A stretch of 64,000 nt of DNA from Salticus scenicus (GCA_963930645.1 CAWVNO010002511.1:404348-468347), one strand, 5' to 3'; numbered from the stretch's first letter, positions 22,063 through 35,008 are shown. Notes: generated by a model not told the origin, from the sequence alone. Translations and numbers: made by a program.

Positions 22063-22789
22063 GTGTGTGATATATGTTCCAAAGAATTTTCTCAAAAGTG
22101 CAATTTAAATGGTCATCTTCGCACTCACACAAAGGAAAAGCGATATATTTGAAATATGTTCGAAATGCTTTTCAAGGAGTAATGATTTATATAGACGTCT
22201 TCGCATTCACACGAAGATAAAGCCGTGTACATATGTTCCAAAGGCTTTTCAAGAGGATCCTTAAACGTACATCTTCGAAATCATACAAAAGAAAAGCCAT
22301 ATGTGTGTGAAATATGTTTGAAAGGCTTTTCTGAAAAGAATGATCTAAATAGACATCTAGATATTCCCAGAAGGGAATAGTCATTCGTTTGTGAAATACA
22401 TTCTTATAGATTTTCTTAAAGGAACAGCTTAAATCGAAAAGTACATACGCATACGACGGAGAAACATAATGTATGTGTAATAATCTCGAATGGATTTTCT
22501 CAAAATAATCTAATAGACATATACGCCATGATGCATAAAAAGAGTAGTAATATGTGTGCGAAGTATGTCTTAATAAATTTTTCAGAAGGAACTGCTAAAT
22601 ATGCATGGACGTTTTCACATAGCAGAAAAGCTATATATGTGTGCATGTGTGCCCTTTTTAAAAAAGGGTTATTTTCGAGGAATCTTCTGTTTGTTTGTTT
22701 ATTGATAACATATACATCAGATTTGTATGCTTCACTTCAAGTTCGCTTGTAATTCTTCGTCAAATAATTACAGGTAGCACATGACAGAA

Positions 22790-22905
22790 TTACAATAGGA
22801 AGAAATGGAAAAACACGGGCCAGTGCGAGAATCGAACCCACTCTCCTACACTCGAGGGTGATTAGCATTGTTGGCGACATAACCACTCGGCCATGGATGG
22901 CCTAA
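22790..22905 (-). mobile_element. tRNA-derived SINE inserted in the finger array
   Basis: On the minus strand GGCCATCCATGGCCGAGTGG (A-box TGGCCGAGTGG) is followed 45 bp later by the B-box GGTTCGATTCT, then CGCACTGGCC. The spacing and long variable-arm-like segment fit derivation from a Leu or Ser type tRNA. The remaining tail (CGTGTTTTTCCATTTCTTCC) is not tRNA. Its A-box differs from the main SINE family in this window. Confidence 0.75.
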
Positions 22906-22950
22906 GCATCTTCTAACTCATACAAAGAAAAAGCCATAACCATGCCTCCC

Positions 22951-24151
22951 GCACAAAAGCCCCACGAGACAAAAAAAAAAAAAAAAACACCTATAACGGA
23001 CAAAAGCCTCACATACGCTGGAGAAACTCGTATGTGTCGGAATCGTTTGGTTCGGAATGTCGAATAGTGTCACTCCAAATGTTTTATTCTATTCAGACTT
23101 ACATACGTCGGAGGGTTTTAGGCGAAAGAAGGGGAAAATGTAGGGGTGGTACACACAGACTAAAGCTCTTGCTCGCTCGCAACTTAAAAAAAATAAAAAA
23201 AGATAAATTTTCCTTACATTTGCGTTAATTTTGCCATGAACCTTATAAACAATGTACCATATATTGGTGGCTGGTGAAAAGATACCTTTGGCTGTTAAAC
23301 ATTTTTAAAAATCTTCACCCCTGTGTATGTATATATACATGTATGATAATCCCGCAGATTTTTGCAAAAAATGTTTGGTGAAATCATGAACCTATAAAGA
23401 GGACGGCGATCGCGATGTTTAAAAAATAACCCCAATTTTCTCCCTTCGATTCTCCCCAGACATCTCGGGTCATTGCAGCGCCATCACGCGGCGGTATCAG
23501 AAATTCCGTCTTTCGAATTATTGAAAGTTGAAAGGTAAAAGAAAAGATAAGGAAGGATTGCACAAAAAATCGCGGAATTTCATTTGGAAAAAGTTAATAA
23601 ACTTTTATTAAATCTGCATCAACGAATACTGTTGTAGATTCCGAAAGTTCGATAATTTTAAAATAATTCTGCAAAAACTTTTTTGAGGAATCTAAAATAA
23701 ATAATAATAATAATAATAAATTAGTATTTCGTTTAAATAAATAAATAAAAAATAATAATAGAATGGAACAATCAATTTGAAATGTTCCAAATAATAATAA
23801 TAATATTAAGTGGAAAAAAAGGAAAAGAAAAAACCCACCAAGGAATTGTATATAAGGAATATTTATCAATTGTTCTTGAAATAATTTTCAATGTTTAATA
23901 TTTAGCATTTGAAATAATTAGTTTTTAAATATCTACATTTTGAACTCGCACTAAACATTTTTCATTTATATAAATTAAAACTTTCTTTCAATTATACACA
24001 CACACGCACACACACACATATATATATATATATATTATATTCCACACATGTGCAATGAAATATTATAATAATTATTATATTTATATTTCTTGAAAATTAT
24101 TAAATAAATACTCCCTGCTAACTAATTATTATTATAATTTTCTTTCCTAGA
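22951..24151. other. intergenic, no gene seen
   Basis: Contains a patch at 23395-23530 with GCAGCGCCATC(ACG)CGGCGGT, similar to the core of the 6.2-kb repeat, then TAA-rich microsatellite-like DNA at 23700-23810 and CA/TA repeats at 24000-24034. Confidence 0.5.
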
Positions 24152-24350
24152 GCTCCACTAGTAACTGAGAAGTTCTGCCCTTAAAGTTGGACGATGGGAA
24201 GTGCTGGGTTTGGTCTCAGGTCACGCTTGTCGACCTAGCCATTCGGAGTTTTCCGTGTTTTTCTCCGAAACTCGCGAATGATATGGGCTAGTACCTCTTA
24301 GGTCCATGTCTCTAGTGCAGACAATTCACCTTAAACCGAATACCAACATT
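24152..24350 (+). mobile_element. SINE family A, copy 1
   Basis: Starts CCACTAGTAACTGAGAAG (diverged A-box), has a GGGTTTGGTCTC B-box-like site, then GCTTGTCGACCTAGCCATTC, TTTTTCTCCGAAACTCGC and CTCTAGTGCAGACAATT. A tRNA-derived head with a family-specific body. Old copy. Confidence 0.8.
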
Positions 24351-24375
24351 TCAGACGTTTGGTTAAGTTAATAGG

Positions 24376-24598
24376 TCCCACCAGTAGCCGAGAGGTTCTG
24401 CATTCAAAGGTGGTAGCCGAGAAGTTCAGGATTAGGTTCCAGGAAGCACTTGTCGAACTAGCCGTTTAGTGTTACGTGGTTTTCTCCGAAACTCACGTGA
24501 ATACAGGTTAGGATCACTTAGAAAGACCCCCTACAGAGGGCATCCTCTTTAGGCTCAAGTCCCTAGTTCTAAGTCCCCAATAACTTAAAGCCAATAGA
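24376..24598 (+). mobile_element. SINE family A, copy 2
   Basis: Begins CCCACCAGTAGCCGAGAGGT (A-box), followed by the shared body GTGGTTTTCTCCGAAACTCA and CTTAGAAAGACCCC. Head-to-tail with copies 1 and 3. Confidence 0.8.
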
Positions 24599-24599
24599 G

Positions 24600-24760
24600 G
24601 AAAGTTGCATGAAGCATGGTTCAAGTCCATGGCATTTGTCTGCCTACACGTTTCTTATCTTCTACAAAACTTGCATAAATATGGGCTAGGATCCCTTAGA
24701 AAGATCTGAGGAAGCAATCCACCCTGGCCCAAGTTTCTAGAGCAGACAACTGGCCTTAAT
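24600..24760 (+). mobile_element. SINE family A, copy 3 (5' truncated)
   Basis: Retains GGTTCAAGTCC (B-box-like), then TTCTACAAAACTTGCATAAA, CCCTTAGAAAGATC and GCAGACAACTGGCCTTAA. The A-box part is missing. Confidence 0.7.
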
Positions 24761-24780
24761 ATAGTTTTAATACATATATA

Positions 24781-26945
24781 TAGATATATAAAGTAATACT
24801 TGAATATACTGTTAAACTATAATAAGGTAGAATCAAGGTGAAAAATTAGAAATTAGTGAGCAGTAATCATTTTAAATATTTTGAAAAAAATCTGAAATTG
24901 TAAATTATTTATTTTTAAATAATTTTTGAGAAAAATTAATATACTTAATAATCTCATAATTTAATGCATATGTATGTGCATTTTCATAATTATAAAATAG
25001 TAACTTATAAAGCGTTTTATGTAAATTTACCACCCGCTTTCATAATAAATTTATCAAAAAATTTTCCAGTTACAGAGCGCAACTAATTTATATACAAAGA
25101 TATTCAAAATAATTTCAATATATTTTGTTCAATAAGAGATAATATTAAAAAAAAATTGTTTTAATACCTTTGTAGTAAACAACACATAAGGAAATTGACA
25201 TTATTATTATTATGTTTAAAAATATGTTTTCTGTGGAACAGGGTATGAATAGCAAAGATTTACTGTTAAGGGATACACAAAAATATTCAGATGCATTATG
25301 GGCTGTAGTTGAAAATTGTTAGAACTGCATTTTTATTTTTAATTGTGTTAAGCGTTTTTAATAATTTAAAACATTGTTAATGCATGATTATAACTTTAAT
25401 TGGTGCGTCTCTTCTTTAATTTCTGGTGGTATTTATAAAATACCTTAAAATTAATATTTGTTATTTAAGTGCCAAGTTCTCTGCTGAAAATGATACAATA
25501 TTGCTCTACAGGATGGCTAAACAAGTTTTAGGCTATATATAGGCTATACAAATGCAATATTTTTCTCAATTTTTTCTTTGGACATAAAGCTGTGAAGAAG
25601 CTTTTGTAAGATTTTTTCCTCCATTGCTAAAAACAAAATATATTTTTGCAGCCTTGTTTTTTGAAAATATAAAGGAGTACAGAAAAACAATCTGTCTTTT
25701 TGTTTTTGTTTGAAATTAAAGCCATAAAGATATTCTTTACTTTATTCTCTATCCAATAGAAGAGAGTATTAGATTCATAAAAATTTTCGATTTATTTACA
25801 TGTTTTTACAGGTCCAGAACAGGATTTAATCTTTTTTAGAAAATGTCTGTATAACAAAAATTTTATTCCAACTGTGTCTCAAGAGCTACTTCAGAGAATT
25901 TCATGCAAATTGATATGTAGTTGCATCTTAACATAAATTAGTGTCTATCAACTTTTGGTGAAAATCGTGTAGCAGGTATTGTTGCCCTCCCGTTTTCTCT
26001 GAACTTTTAACTTAACGGTATAGGACAAAATTTCTTACAAATCTACACAATTGGAATTGTTTTAATTGAATCCTTATGAAATGAAAAATATTATTCATAA
26101 TACAAATAGGGAACTAGAAAAAAAAAAAAAAAAAAAAAAAAAAACGGACATGTAGGGGCAATGGCAAATTTTTAATACTGATATCTTTCACCAATAAATT
26201 TAAACTGTATATTTGAACCATTGACTTATGATAATTTAAAGCAAAGTTTTATTATTATTTTCATTAAAAAAAAAAAAAAAAAAAAAAAAAAGGCTCAATT
26301 TTTAAGATATCATTGTAGAACATAACATCAACTTTATTTGGGCTTTTAGTATTATACTTCTACCAAAAAAAAAAAAAAATACATTTATTGTGGAAAATAG
26401 ATTTAATAAATTTTAACAAATTATTTGTACTCAGTGAATTTGTATCGAAAAATAAAGAAGAAAGTTTTCTTCCTCAGTAAGAAAATACAAATTATATTTT
26501 AAAGCCTCATTACAGAGAGAGACAATTTGTTTTAATACCATACACCACATCCTATTTCCATTAAATATTTTTAAGTTTGAATACTCAAAAATTACATTGC
26601 ATTTCACCATTCAGATATTTAAAAATTTTTATTTTACGATGAATCAACAAAGTAATACCTGAATAGCGTTAAGGGTATGCTCTTAAACTATAATATTGTG
26701 AAATCCAGGGGAAAAAAAATGAAAATCTAGTAATCATTTTATGTATTTCCAAAAAACTGACATTTAGAGTTTCAGTTTTAAAAATTTAAATAGTTTTTGA
26801 GAATATTTAATATACTTAATATTTTATATTTCAATGTGTATGTAAATTTTCCCAACCCTAAACCAGTAATTTACAAAAAGTTTTATAAAATTGCTGTCTT
26901 CTTTCACTGTAATAAATTTACTTAAGAAATTTCCGAATTCAATGT
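24781..26945 (+). repeat. two diverged direct repeats, about 270 bp, at 24781-25075 and 26645-26945
   Basis: Shared blocks include AAAGTAATAC.TGAATA, TTAAACTATAATA, TAGTAATCATTTTA, TTTTTGAGAA, AATATACTTAAT and CATAATAAATTTA or GTAATAAATTTA. The 1.5 kb between holds A runs (26121-26144, 26265-26291) and no gene that I can see. Confidence 0.5.
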
Positions 26946-27411
26946 TAAAACTTCTTTTTTTTTTTTTTAAATCAATCTTTACAATTTTACTGTTATCTTG
27001 CATGGGTAGATTCTGGCCAATGCAAATTTTTTTTTAATTTCACAAAACTTTGAAATACTATTTCATACATATATATTTTTTTTTTCATATACACATACAC
27101 ATACATAACGTATGGTTTGTCTTGATTTTATTACAAGCTAATCGTTATTAATTAAAATGGTTAATTAGACATTAAAAGCAAGCTATTTTCACTAAGAGAT
27201 GAAAAACATTAAAGTTTTTTTTTATTCTAAAAATCCTTTATTTATTTTTCTTTTTCATTTTTCTGAAAATTTTGAATTTTGAACAAACAACCCCTCTCCC
27301 CCCCCTCCACACACACACCACAGTTACCTTGTTAAGAATTTCAGATTTTGTGCATGTATTATTGAACAATATATATAATTATAGTTCCCAATAACATGCA
27401 AATCTGATTAT

Positions 27412-27466
<55 letters not shown>

Positions 27467-28049
27467 TTGTAGATAGTTATCATTAGATATCAGTTATTTT
27501 CTTTTTTAAATACTTAATACATATAGTATTATCTGTTTATCTATCTAAATAAAGAAACGAAACATGTAAGTCATTTAAAATTTTTTATTCATTAACAAAT
27601 TAAATTTCATTTCTGAAATTGATTAAATAGCATAATATGTCACAAATAATAAAGTTATGCTTATTGTACATTTTTGTCATATTCACATTTCTTAAGTCAA
27701 ATATTCATAAAATGAGAATTTTTAAAGGCCTTCAAATAAAAAAAGAAACGACACTGGTCCATAAAAACGGAAATATTCATTTTATATTAAATGAGTAACT
27801 ACTTATAATACTAGAAATGAAAATTATTTGTTAAATATCAGTAGATTAAAGCTGTAAATTAAGTGGGAATAGCTAACCTTAGGAGCAGAAAATTAACTTG
27901 GATTTTTCTTCCGTAAAGCTTTATTTTTTGCGATAGTTGATCGAAAGCCGCTATTACATACCTAAGCAAAGCAATTCATCACCATTATCACTTTGTGGGC
28001 AATTTAAATTAATTAATATCAATTAAAATCTTAAATTCCCCGCATACTT
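26946..28049. other. intergenic with (TA)n at 27414-27463
   Basis: AT-rich; a C-rich patch with CA repeat at 27290-27322 and a TA microsatellite. No gene seen. Confidence 0.55.
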
Positions 28050-28340
28050 CTCGTGTAAACGATGAGTCTAGTATGTTCGGAGCGTCCCCTATCACTCACT
28101 TTCTCTTTAGGTCCGTTTTTCAATGCTTACCGCCATTACCGTTCCCTCTCCTCTATACTCTATTTCCTTTACGCAGTCGCCTCAAGGCCACGCTCAGATG
28201 AACAGTGATTTCACTTTCCCCGTCCGTTGCTAGGTTACTGAAGAAACAACGACATCTCACTGGATGGAATTGAGCACGTGATATCAGTCACGTGATCACT
28301 CTCTCCGCATTCCGTGGCCTTGAAGCTCCTCTAATGGGGA
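28050..28340. promoter_or_regulatory. GC-richer promoter-like stretch with paired E-boxes
   Basis: About 290 bp with clearly higher GC and CpG than its surroundings. Two CACGTG boxes (28275-28280 and 28289-28294) sit 14 bp apart in GCACGTGATATCAGTCACGT followed by GATCAC, the flank preferred by USF/MITF-type bHLH factors. No adjacent exon is evident on either strand, so the target gene is unknown. Confidence 0.3.
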
Positions 28341-28439
28341 AATGGACTATAATTATGTAACTTCATGGGTGAAATACGTATATGCACAGAGAGCTTTAAA
28401 TTTTATCAGGCTATGTGAACAACAAAATGAGTGAATATT

Positions 28440-28922
28440 TCCGTAATGAGCTGCAAAATTAGCGTATATTTTAGTAAATAGCCTTAAATAAGACAAAAAT
28501 TTGAATTATTTTGGATTCTGGAGAAATAATTTCGTATGACTGAAAAAATAAATAAATAAAATAATAATAATAAATTAATAAATAAATAGCGGTGAAAAAA
28601 TTCCATATTTTAATATTAGGACACAAAGATAATTGCATATTTCAACATAAATAGCCTTAAAAAAATTTATTTTTATCAATTTGCAGCAAAATAAGCCTAT
28701 TTTCACTTTCCACAATATCCCATTCTTAAACACACATTTGGACTCTTAGCGGAAAAATGACTGTGCATTTCAATAACAGGTTTATTGAAAAACTATTTTC
28801 CTATAGTTAATAGTTATTGCATATTTTGGTAAACATAACATTTGTCAGTTATTGGCAAATGATTCTGTATTTCAATAATAGACCACAAACGCATCACAGA
28901 TTTCGAGAAATAACGTCAAAAA

Positions 28923-28972
<50 letters not shown>

Positions 28973-29330
28973 TCATTTCAAAAAATAGTTTTAAAAAAAG
29001 CACAGATTTTATAGATCGGAATCAAAATAATTTTGGCGATCAGAAGCAAAAACTGACATTATTTCAGGAATAGCTTTTTAAAAAAGGTGCACATTTTATT
29101 GATTAGCAGCGAAATAATTGCATGTAACATGTTAATTGTGATTAAATTCGTAACCTGGAAGCGTTAAGCCCGTTTTTTTTTCCGATTTTGAAATGTGTCT
29201 CATAAATAGTCAAGCCCATCTTTTTCTTGATGAGAATTTTCGTCTCTGAAGCGTTGAACCCGTTTTTTCTTAGATGTATATTTCCAGGGCTGAAGCGTCA
29301 AGCCCGTTTAATTCTACATTTCACTTCCCT
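28440..29330. repeat. degenerate short-period repeat region
   Basis: Loosely repeated phrases such as TTGCATATTT(C/T), AATAGCCTTAA, TTTCAATAA and, at 29150-29320, three GAAGCGTYAAGCCCGTTT-like blocks. Includes A run 28919-28939 and TA run 28940-28969. Non-coding. Confidence 0.4.
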
Positions 29331-31321
29331 CCTTCCGCAGACTCTTTGATTGACATGTGGGCTGGACGGATAAGAATAGTTTTCGAGGAAATATAATTGA
29401 TTCCCAACCAGATCCCTCAGGTTGTATGTTTATCAATAGTCATGTATATTTTGAAATTAATCCTACAGTTGAAAGATTACTTTTAAACAAGTTTACAAGA
29501 TTTCTTTTGAAATGAAATAGATATTTCTCCATGCTGGAAATAAAATTTAAATGTTGCAATGATAAATGTAATTGAGTTTTCTATATGTGGGAGTGAAAGC
29601 TGATGTTACGTAAAATAATGGTTATTATATTAATAAAACAATGTAATCTTATGATTTAAAATCACTTATTATAGCTCCCCTTTAATAATTTTCAGTGCAA
29701 AATCATTTATAATTATATAACCTTTTATTTATTTAAGTAAATTATAAGTTAAACTATAATTAAAATGAAATTGTTTATAGATAACGACAGAGTCGTTTCT
29801 GCCTTTCAATTCTGACTTTGATAAATTATAATTCGGTGTAATATGTATTATGAATAAGTATACTACTGCAGGCCAGTACAAGAAATGAAAGTGTCAAAAT
29901 GTATTATTATTATTATTATTTTATATATCAGGGGGAGGGGGAAAAGGACAAAAAAAAAAAGAAGAAATTAATATTGTTTAAAATTTTTCTCTAGCTTAAG
30001 TTGAAAACCTGAAACTTACATTAAATGTCAAATTTAGTAAAAGTAGTTGTAAAAATTGAAGTTAAATGATGATGAATAAAATTTTTTCTCTTCAAACAGA
30101 TAAAAAGTGCGAAAACATAACAATTCTTTCAGATCAAACAAGTTTAGTCTTACACTTCATAAAGGTCAAAATAGGCACTTGTGCAACAAAAAAGGAGTAG
30201 TGATCACAAAATTACAGTTGCAATACATACTTAGCTGTACGTTGATGTTTAATTAATTGACGTATCTACTAAATTTAAAAATATATAAACTTATTTTTTT
30301 TTTCGATTTCCAAAAACTCCGCTTTACGAGTAACATATTTATTATATGAATACTAAATACTTATTTCTCCATTTTAAAATTTGCTTCCTTGCAGCACTAA
30401 CTTTTTAGTTGCTTATTTCATAATTGAATAAAACACTTTGCATCACACTGCATTTAATTTAGAAATTGCAATCATTAAATTAAACGAAAACAATTATTAA
30501 ACTAACAAATTTGTATATTCTTCTTTTTATTATTATTATTAAATATAAATTATATTGCATTTCATTAAGACATGATTTTTACTTTCAAAACATATACATC
30601 CTTAGAAAATTATTGGAGAGAAAAGGAAAAAGTTAAAATGTAGAAAGTAATTGCTGTAAATAAATTTAGAGACAATTATTAAAAAATTAAAATTAAGCGG
30701 GCATACAATTAAAATTGCTACACATAATAGTGAAAATTAATGCTTGTCAAAACTGTTCGTAATATTCTGCATATTAGACTATATTAATTTATATATTTTT
30801 ATTATTATTTGGTGAAAACAAATTATTATTTTAAATTTACTGATATTCATAAACCAAACTTATATAAATTAAATCATTTACATACGTTATATTTTTAAAT
30901 ATTATCAACTTTGTAAAGTTATACTGATTGATGACCAGATCATAGTCATAAAAAGCATTCATACTGTCAAGGTATTAGACAGCAGCACTACACTTTTCGT
31001 TAGACAGCAGCACTACACCGAAATTTTACAAATGATGTTTCTAAGAAAACCATATGTAGAAGTCGTTTTAAATATCTTAGTAAGCGCGATAGCGCCTTTC
31101 TGCTTTGTTTATGAACTCGTGCTTATCTTTTTTTCACCTGATGAAGAGACGTACTATTATTTTGACTTGAAATAACTGTTTGGAGTTTTGCAATTAATAA
31201 AGTTTCCTTGCAATGTTATTTATTAATCAGGTTAATTATATTTGAATGTTATTATATTTGAATAAGCTTAACATATAGATGTTTCGAACAAGTAATTTCT
31301 TAAAAATTAAATATTGCCATT

Positions 31322-31374
<53 letters not shown>

Positions 31375-31855
31375 ATTATTATTATTATAATTTTTTTTTT
31401 TTTAACATATTTATGACCAATTTTTTTTCAACTATTAAAAAAAAATGTACGTTTTTTTTTTTTTTTTTTTTTTTTTCTTTTCGACATGAAAAGAAATATA
31501 TTTACATGTTTATTTATATATTCTTAACTCATGAATCATAGAAAGCTCTTCATTAATTATATAATGTATATATGCAAAATGATTTTTTGAAATTTGAATA
31601 TATGTACTTGCAATCTTTGAACATTTATAAACAAAAATGATTTTATAAATGTGTCAAAATATGCAATCTTGGACTTTAGAACAAATAAATATAGGCAGAA
31701 TAAAGATAGTATTGAAAGTATTTGATTGAAAATTTTTAACTTACTTACCATATATGCTGAAAATTAAAAAAGAAAAAAAAATCTAAAATTTATGAGTTAT
31801 TTTCTTAAAAAAAAAAAAAAAAAACTCCTTTCCCCTTTCCATTTTTCTTCTTCTG

Positions 31856-31892
<37 letters not shown>

Positions 31893-32180
31893 CGTTAAGG
31901 AAAATTTAACATTTTATTTATACTATTCTTGCATTTACATGTAAAACGAAGTAGCTAAAACGTAATTATCTAAAATATTAATAATGAACATAATTACAGC
32001 AACATCACGTGAAAACTACAATTAAAATTGTTTAATTTTTAAACGAACTTATATACATTTATTAAAAAGTTTATATGACATTTATTTACATATCAAAACC
32101 ATTCATAATTTGATATGTTATTCATCAACAATTATAACGCACGGGGCATGACTCCATCTTTAATGCTATTTTTTCTTTGT
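29331..32180. other. intergenic, no gene seen
   Basis: AT-rich with long T runs (31337-31370, 31450-31476, 31860-31889). A direct repeat TTAGACAGCAGCACTACAC occurs twice at 30986-31018. Poly-Phe frames come from the T runs. Confidence 0.55.
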
Positions 32181-32216
32181 TTATTTTCCATGCTCGGGTT
32201 GATATTCATCAAGCAC
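32181..32216 (-). CDS. possible 11-codon terminal exon
   Basis: On the minus strand a pyrimidine-rich acceptor TCTTTTATTCCAG (ending at 32217) precedes GTGCTTGATGAATATCAACC, which encodes VLDEYQPEHGK then TAA at 32183-32181. The balanced codon composition in AT-rich DNA, the acceptor and a downstream AATAAA-like site near 32085 make a last exon plausible. No upstream exon is assigned, and the product is unknown. Confidence 0.3.
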   Translation of the reverse strand: MLDEYQPEHGK

Positions 32217-32558
32217 CTGGAATAAAAGAGATTAGAAAGAAAATTCATTTAGAAAACAATAATCTCAAAGGAATTGTGTTTTACCTTTGAAAATGTTACA
32301 CACAAAGAAACAGCATATGTATATATATATATATATATATATAGACACGCAACATTAATCATAATGGACGAGAATAACTTCTTAATTTCAACTATAATTT
32401 AATTTTTTATTTCATTTGGCAGAAAAGCTGACCAGTTTTCATAAAAATCAAAATTTATTGATAGAACAAAATCTGCTTTTATCATTAGCTTTGTATCAAT
32501 AATTTCCGTCTATTAATTTTTCTTATATCATTAAGAGAAATGGCAGCTTTAACCCGAT

Positions 32559-32760
32559 CCACCAGTGGCCACGAGGTTCTTTTGAAAGCTGGTAGACGTA
32601 AGGTGACAATTTCGACCTATTCTGGCCTGTTCGCTTCGTTATATTCCTTCGGAATTCAACGATCTTCGGAATATAACGATAATTTGGTATTCTGGGCTGT
32701 TGCGATCGAAATTTTAGCGATATTTATCTTCGTTATTTTTCGAGAGCTCTAAGGCTGTCG
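32559..32760 (+). mobile_element. SINE family A head fragment plus inverted-repeat sequence
   Basis: CCACCAGTGGCCACGAGGTT (32559) and CTGGTAGACG belong to the SINE family. The following sequence is not SINE. It contains the inverted repeat CGTTATATTCC (32637-32647) and GGAATATAACG (32668-32678). The 70-residue frame covering it is probably not a gene. Confidence 0.5.
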
Positions 32761-34145
32761 TTGAGTGGCTCTTGTATTCGTTACAATATGGCGCGCCTTT
32801 TTGGTATGATAAAGGTGTTTAATCATTCTTTTTTTGTTGTTGTTGTTTGTTTGTTTTTTAAAGAAATAGTTATGATTTATGAAATAAGGAAACTTGGTTA
32901 AAGAAATGTTAGCAAAGCTTAAAATACATAGAATGTAAACAAAAATTAATCACTTTTTCCCACACATATCCAAATTTAAATAAAGCGAAAACGGAATAAA
33001 ATGCAAACTTTATTATTTTAAAATTATGAAAATTTCAACTGTATTTCAGAACCTAGTTATTTATTTATTTATTTATTATACATATTTAAGTAATTGTTTT
33101 GAATGACTCTAAACGATTGCAAACATAATTTAATTTTTTGATTTAATGTTTATTATTTAAATTTATGATTTAATTTAATATTTTGGGTATAGTAAATCTT
33201 CTAAACAATTTTAAAGCTTAATATTTTTTAAAAAGCAATGCATTATTCATCATATACATTTATGTAAAAAATTGAGTAATGTACTTTTCATATAAATTTA
33301 CAAATAATTTTCTAGAAATTAATATACAGATTAAATCAAGCTTCTATATACTTATTCTTTTTCTTTTCTTTTTTTTTTTGGGGGGGGGGGAAGGGGGGGA
33401 GAGGGTTAAAAAGTTAAAATATTATTTAAAACCAATTCACATTTAATTTAATAAAATCAAACAAATTTTATGATAAATATAAAACACTCATTAAATATTT
33501 TTTATCATCTCAACGGACAATGACTTTATAAGTTTTAACTTCAAATATTTAAATAAAAATGTGTTTATAAATAGAGAAAAATATTTTTATGTTTTATTTA
33601 CTAAATTAGAAAAAAAGAATAATATAAAAACTTTCTCCTTTTAAAATTATAAAACTTTCAGCTGTAGTTGTGAATCTTTTTTTTTTTTTTTTTTTTTTTT
33701 TTTCTTTAATAATTATTTTGAATAATTCTAAACAATTGCATACTTCCATTTAATATTTTGGGCTTAGTAAATCTAAACAACTTTAAAGCTTAATATATTT
33801 TAGAAAGCAATATATTATTCATATATTTATGTAAAAAATTAAGAAACGTACTTTTCATATAAATATACGAATAATTTTCTAGAAATTAGTAAATACAGTG
33901 TAAATCAAACATTTATATACTTTCTTTTCTTTTTTTAAAAAGCAAAGATCTAATATCATTAAAATAAATTCCCGTTTAATTTAATAAAATCAAACGAATT
34001 TTATCACATAAGTTCAAATCAATATTTAAATATTTATATCATCTCAATAGGCAATGGCTATATAAATTTTAACTTCAATTATTTAAGTAAAAATAAATTT
34101 ATAAATAAAGAAAAATATTTTTATGTTTTACTCACTAAATTAGCA
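32761..34145 (+). repeat. tandem duplication, about 0.6-kb units
   Basis: Unit 1 (about 33001-33611) and unit 2 (33626-34143) share TTTTAAAATTAT(G/A)AAA, TAATATTTTGGG, TTTAAAGCTTAATAT, TTTATGTAAAAAATT and AAATATTTTTATGTTTTA. They differ at many sites and by homopolymer length, so the duplication is old. Non-coding. Confidence 0.75.
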
Positions 34146-34828
34146 TTACAGTTTAATTAATTTTACTCAAATATATCTAAATATCAAATATTTCAATTGC
34201 ACCTAAACAAAAAATATAGTTCAAACAAGGTGCATTGTACGTACTATATTTCAAAATTATTTTTTCGAAAAAATAATTAAAACATGAGTACATACCATAT
34301 AAATAAAATAAATCTATTATTTTGAATCTTTAGAAAGTGATAAGAAAATACTTCCTCTTTATTTTGCCGAGTAAATAATTATATCGAGTGGCTGATTTCT
34401 TTTTAACAGCCAGTCTAATATAAAAGTGTACTTGGCTATTTAAAATTTCCTTTTCATCGAGACGATACAATTAAATTGAACTGGAAAACACCTCTGCTAC
34501 AACACATAAGAGAATCCACACTGTTTCTTTGCTTTTTATTTTTTTAATTTTCACAACAAGGAAATTAACAAACAAACAACCTATATTTAACATGGCGTAT
34601 GGCGATCGTCGTCTGCTCTTATTCACTTGTAATCACAATAAAACAAACCACGCGCTTCGTCCTGATTGGATGAAAGAGTTAACCTCGAACGCAGTTTTCC
34701 CCCACCTCGTTTGATTATAACGTTCGGAGGGCAGAATCGCTCTCCCACGGAATATCGTTATGAAAGAGATTTCGATCGAAAAAATAACGATCGGTTTGTC
34801 TTTTTAACGAAGAGGCCAAAATAGACCC
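34146..34828. other. intergenic; balanced stretch 34580-34820
   Basis: AT-rich, then about 240 bp of more balanced sequence containing GGCGATCGTCG, CGTCCTGATTGG and repeated CGATCG. No exon defined. Confidence 0.35.
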
Positions 34829-34988
34829 ACAGGTCGCGCTCGTCTGCCTAGACGTCCGGAATTTCCAGTAGTTTTCTTCAAAACTTCCGTAAATATGATC
34901 CAGGACTCCGGAGGAAAAAAAACTAGTGAGGGCACTCTTCTTAGACCAAGGCACATAGCGCAGTCAATTTGTCTTAACCCCAACACCG
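34829..34988 (+). mobile_element. SINE family A, 5'-truncated copy
   Basis: Contains TCTGCCTAGACGTCCGGAAT, AGTTTTCTTCAAAACTTCCG and GCGCAGTCAATTTGTCTTAA, matching the SINE body and tail. The head is absent. Minus-strand frames here are shadows. Confidence 0.7.
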
Positions 34989-35008
34989 CCACAACTTGTT
35001 TTTTTAAC

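Larger units (their letters stand above)
21065..22950 (+). pseudogene. decayed C2H2 zinc-finger array around an intact core
   Basis: Finger-like sequence begins before the open core. Near 21140 a frame reads SEICSKAFSQNSNLNRDLHI, with the first Cys lost, followed by more broken fingers to 21294. After the core a TAA at 22060-22062 replaces the Tyr codon of the KPY linker, then VCDICSKEFSQKCNLNGHLR continues in frame to a second stop near 22150. Shifted fingers recur to about 22480 and again at 22915-22940, beyond a SINE. The array was once much longer than the surviving reading frame. Confidence 0.75.

Noticed and set aside
31314..31541. Phe-rich open frame, and similar ones at 5432-5635, 38649-38969 and 39229-39426
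   Set aside because: Produced by T homopolymers. The only part of 39229-39426 kept is the exon-like island at 39315-39422, on other grounds.
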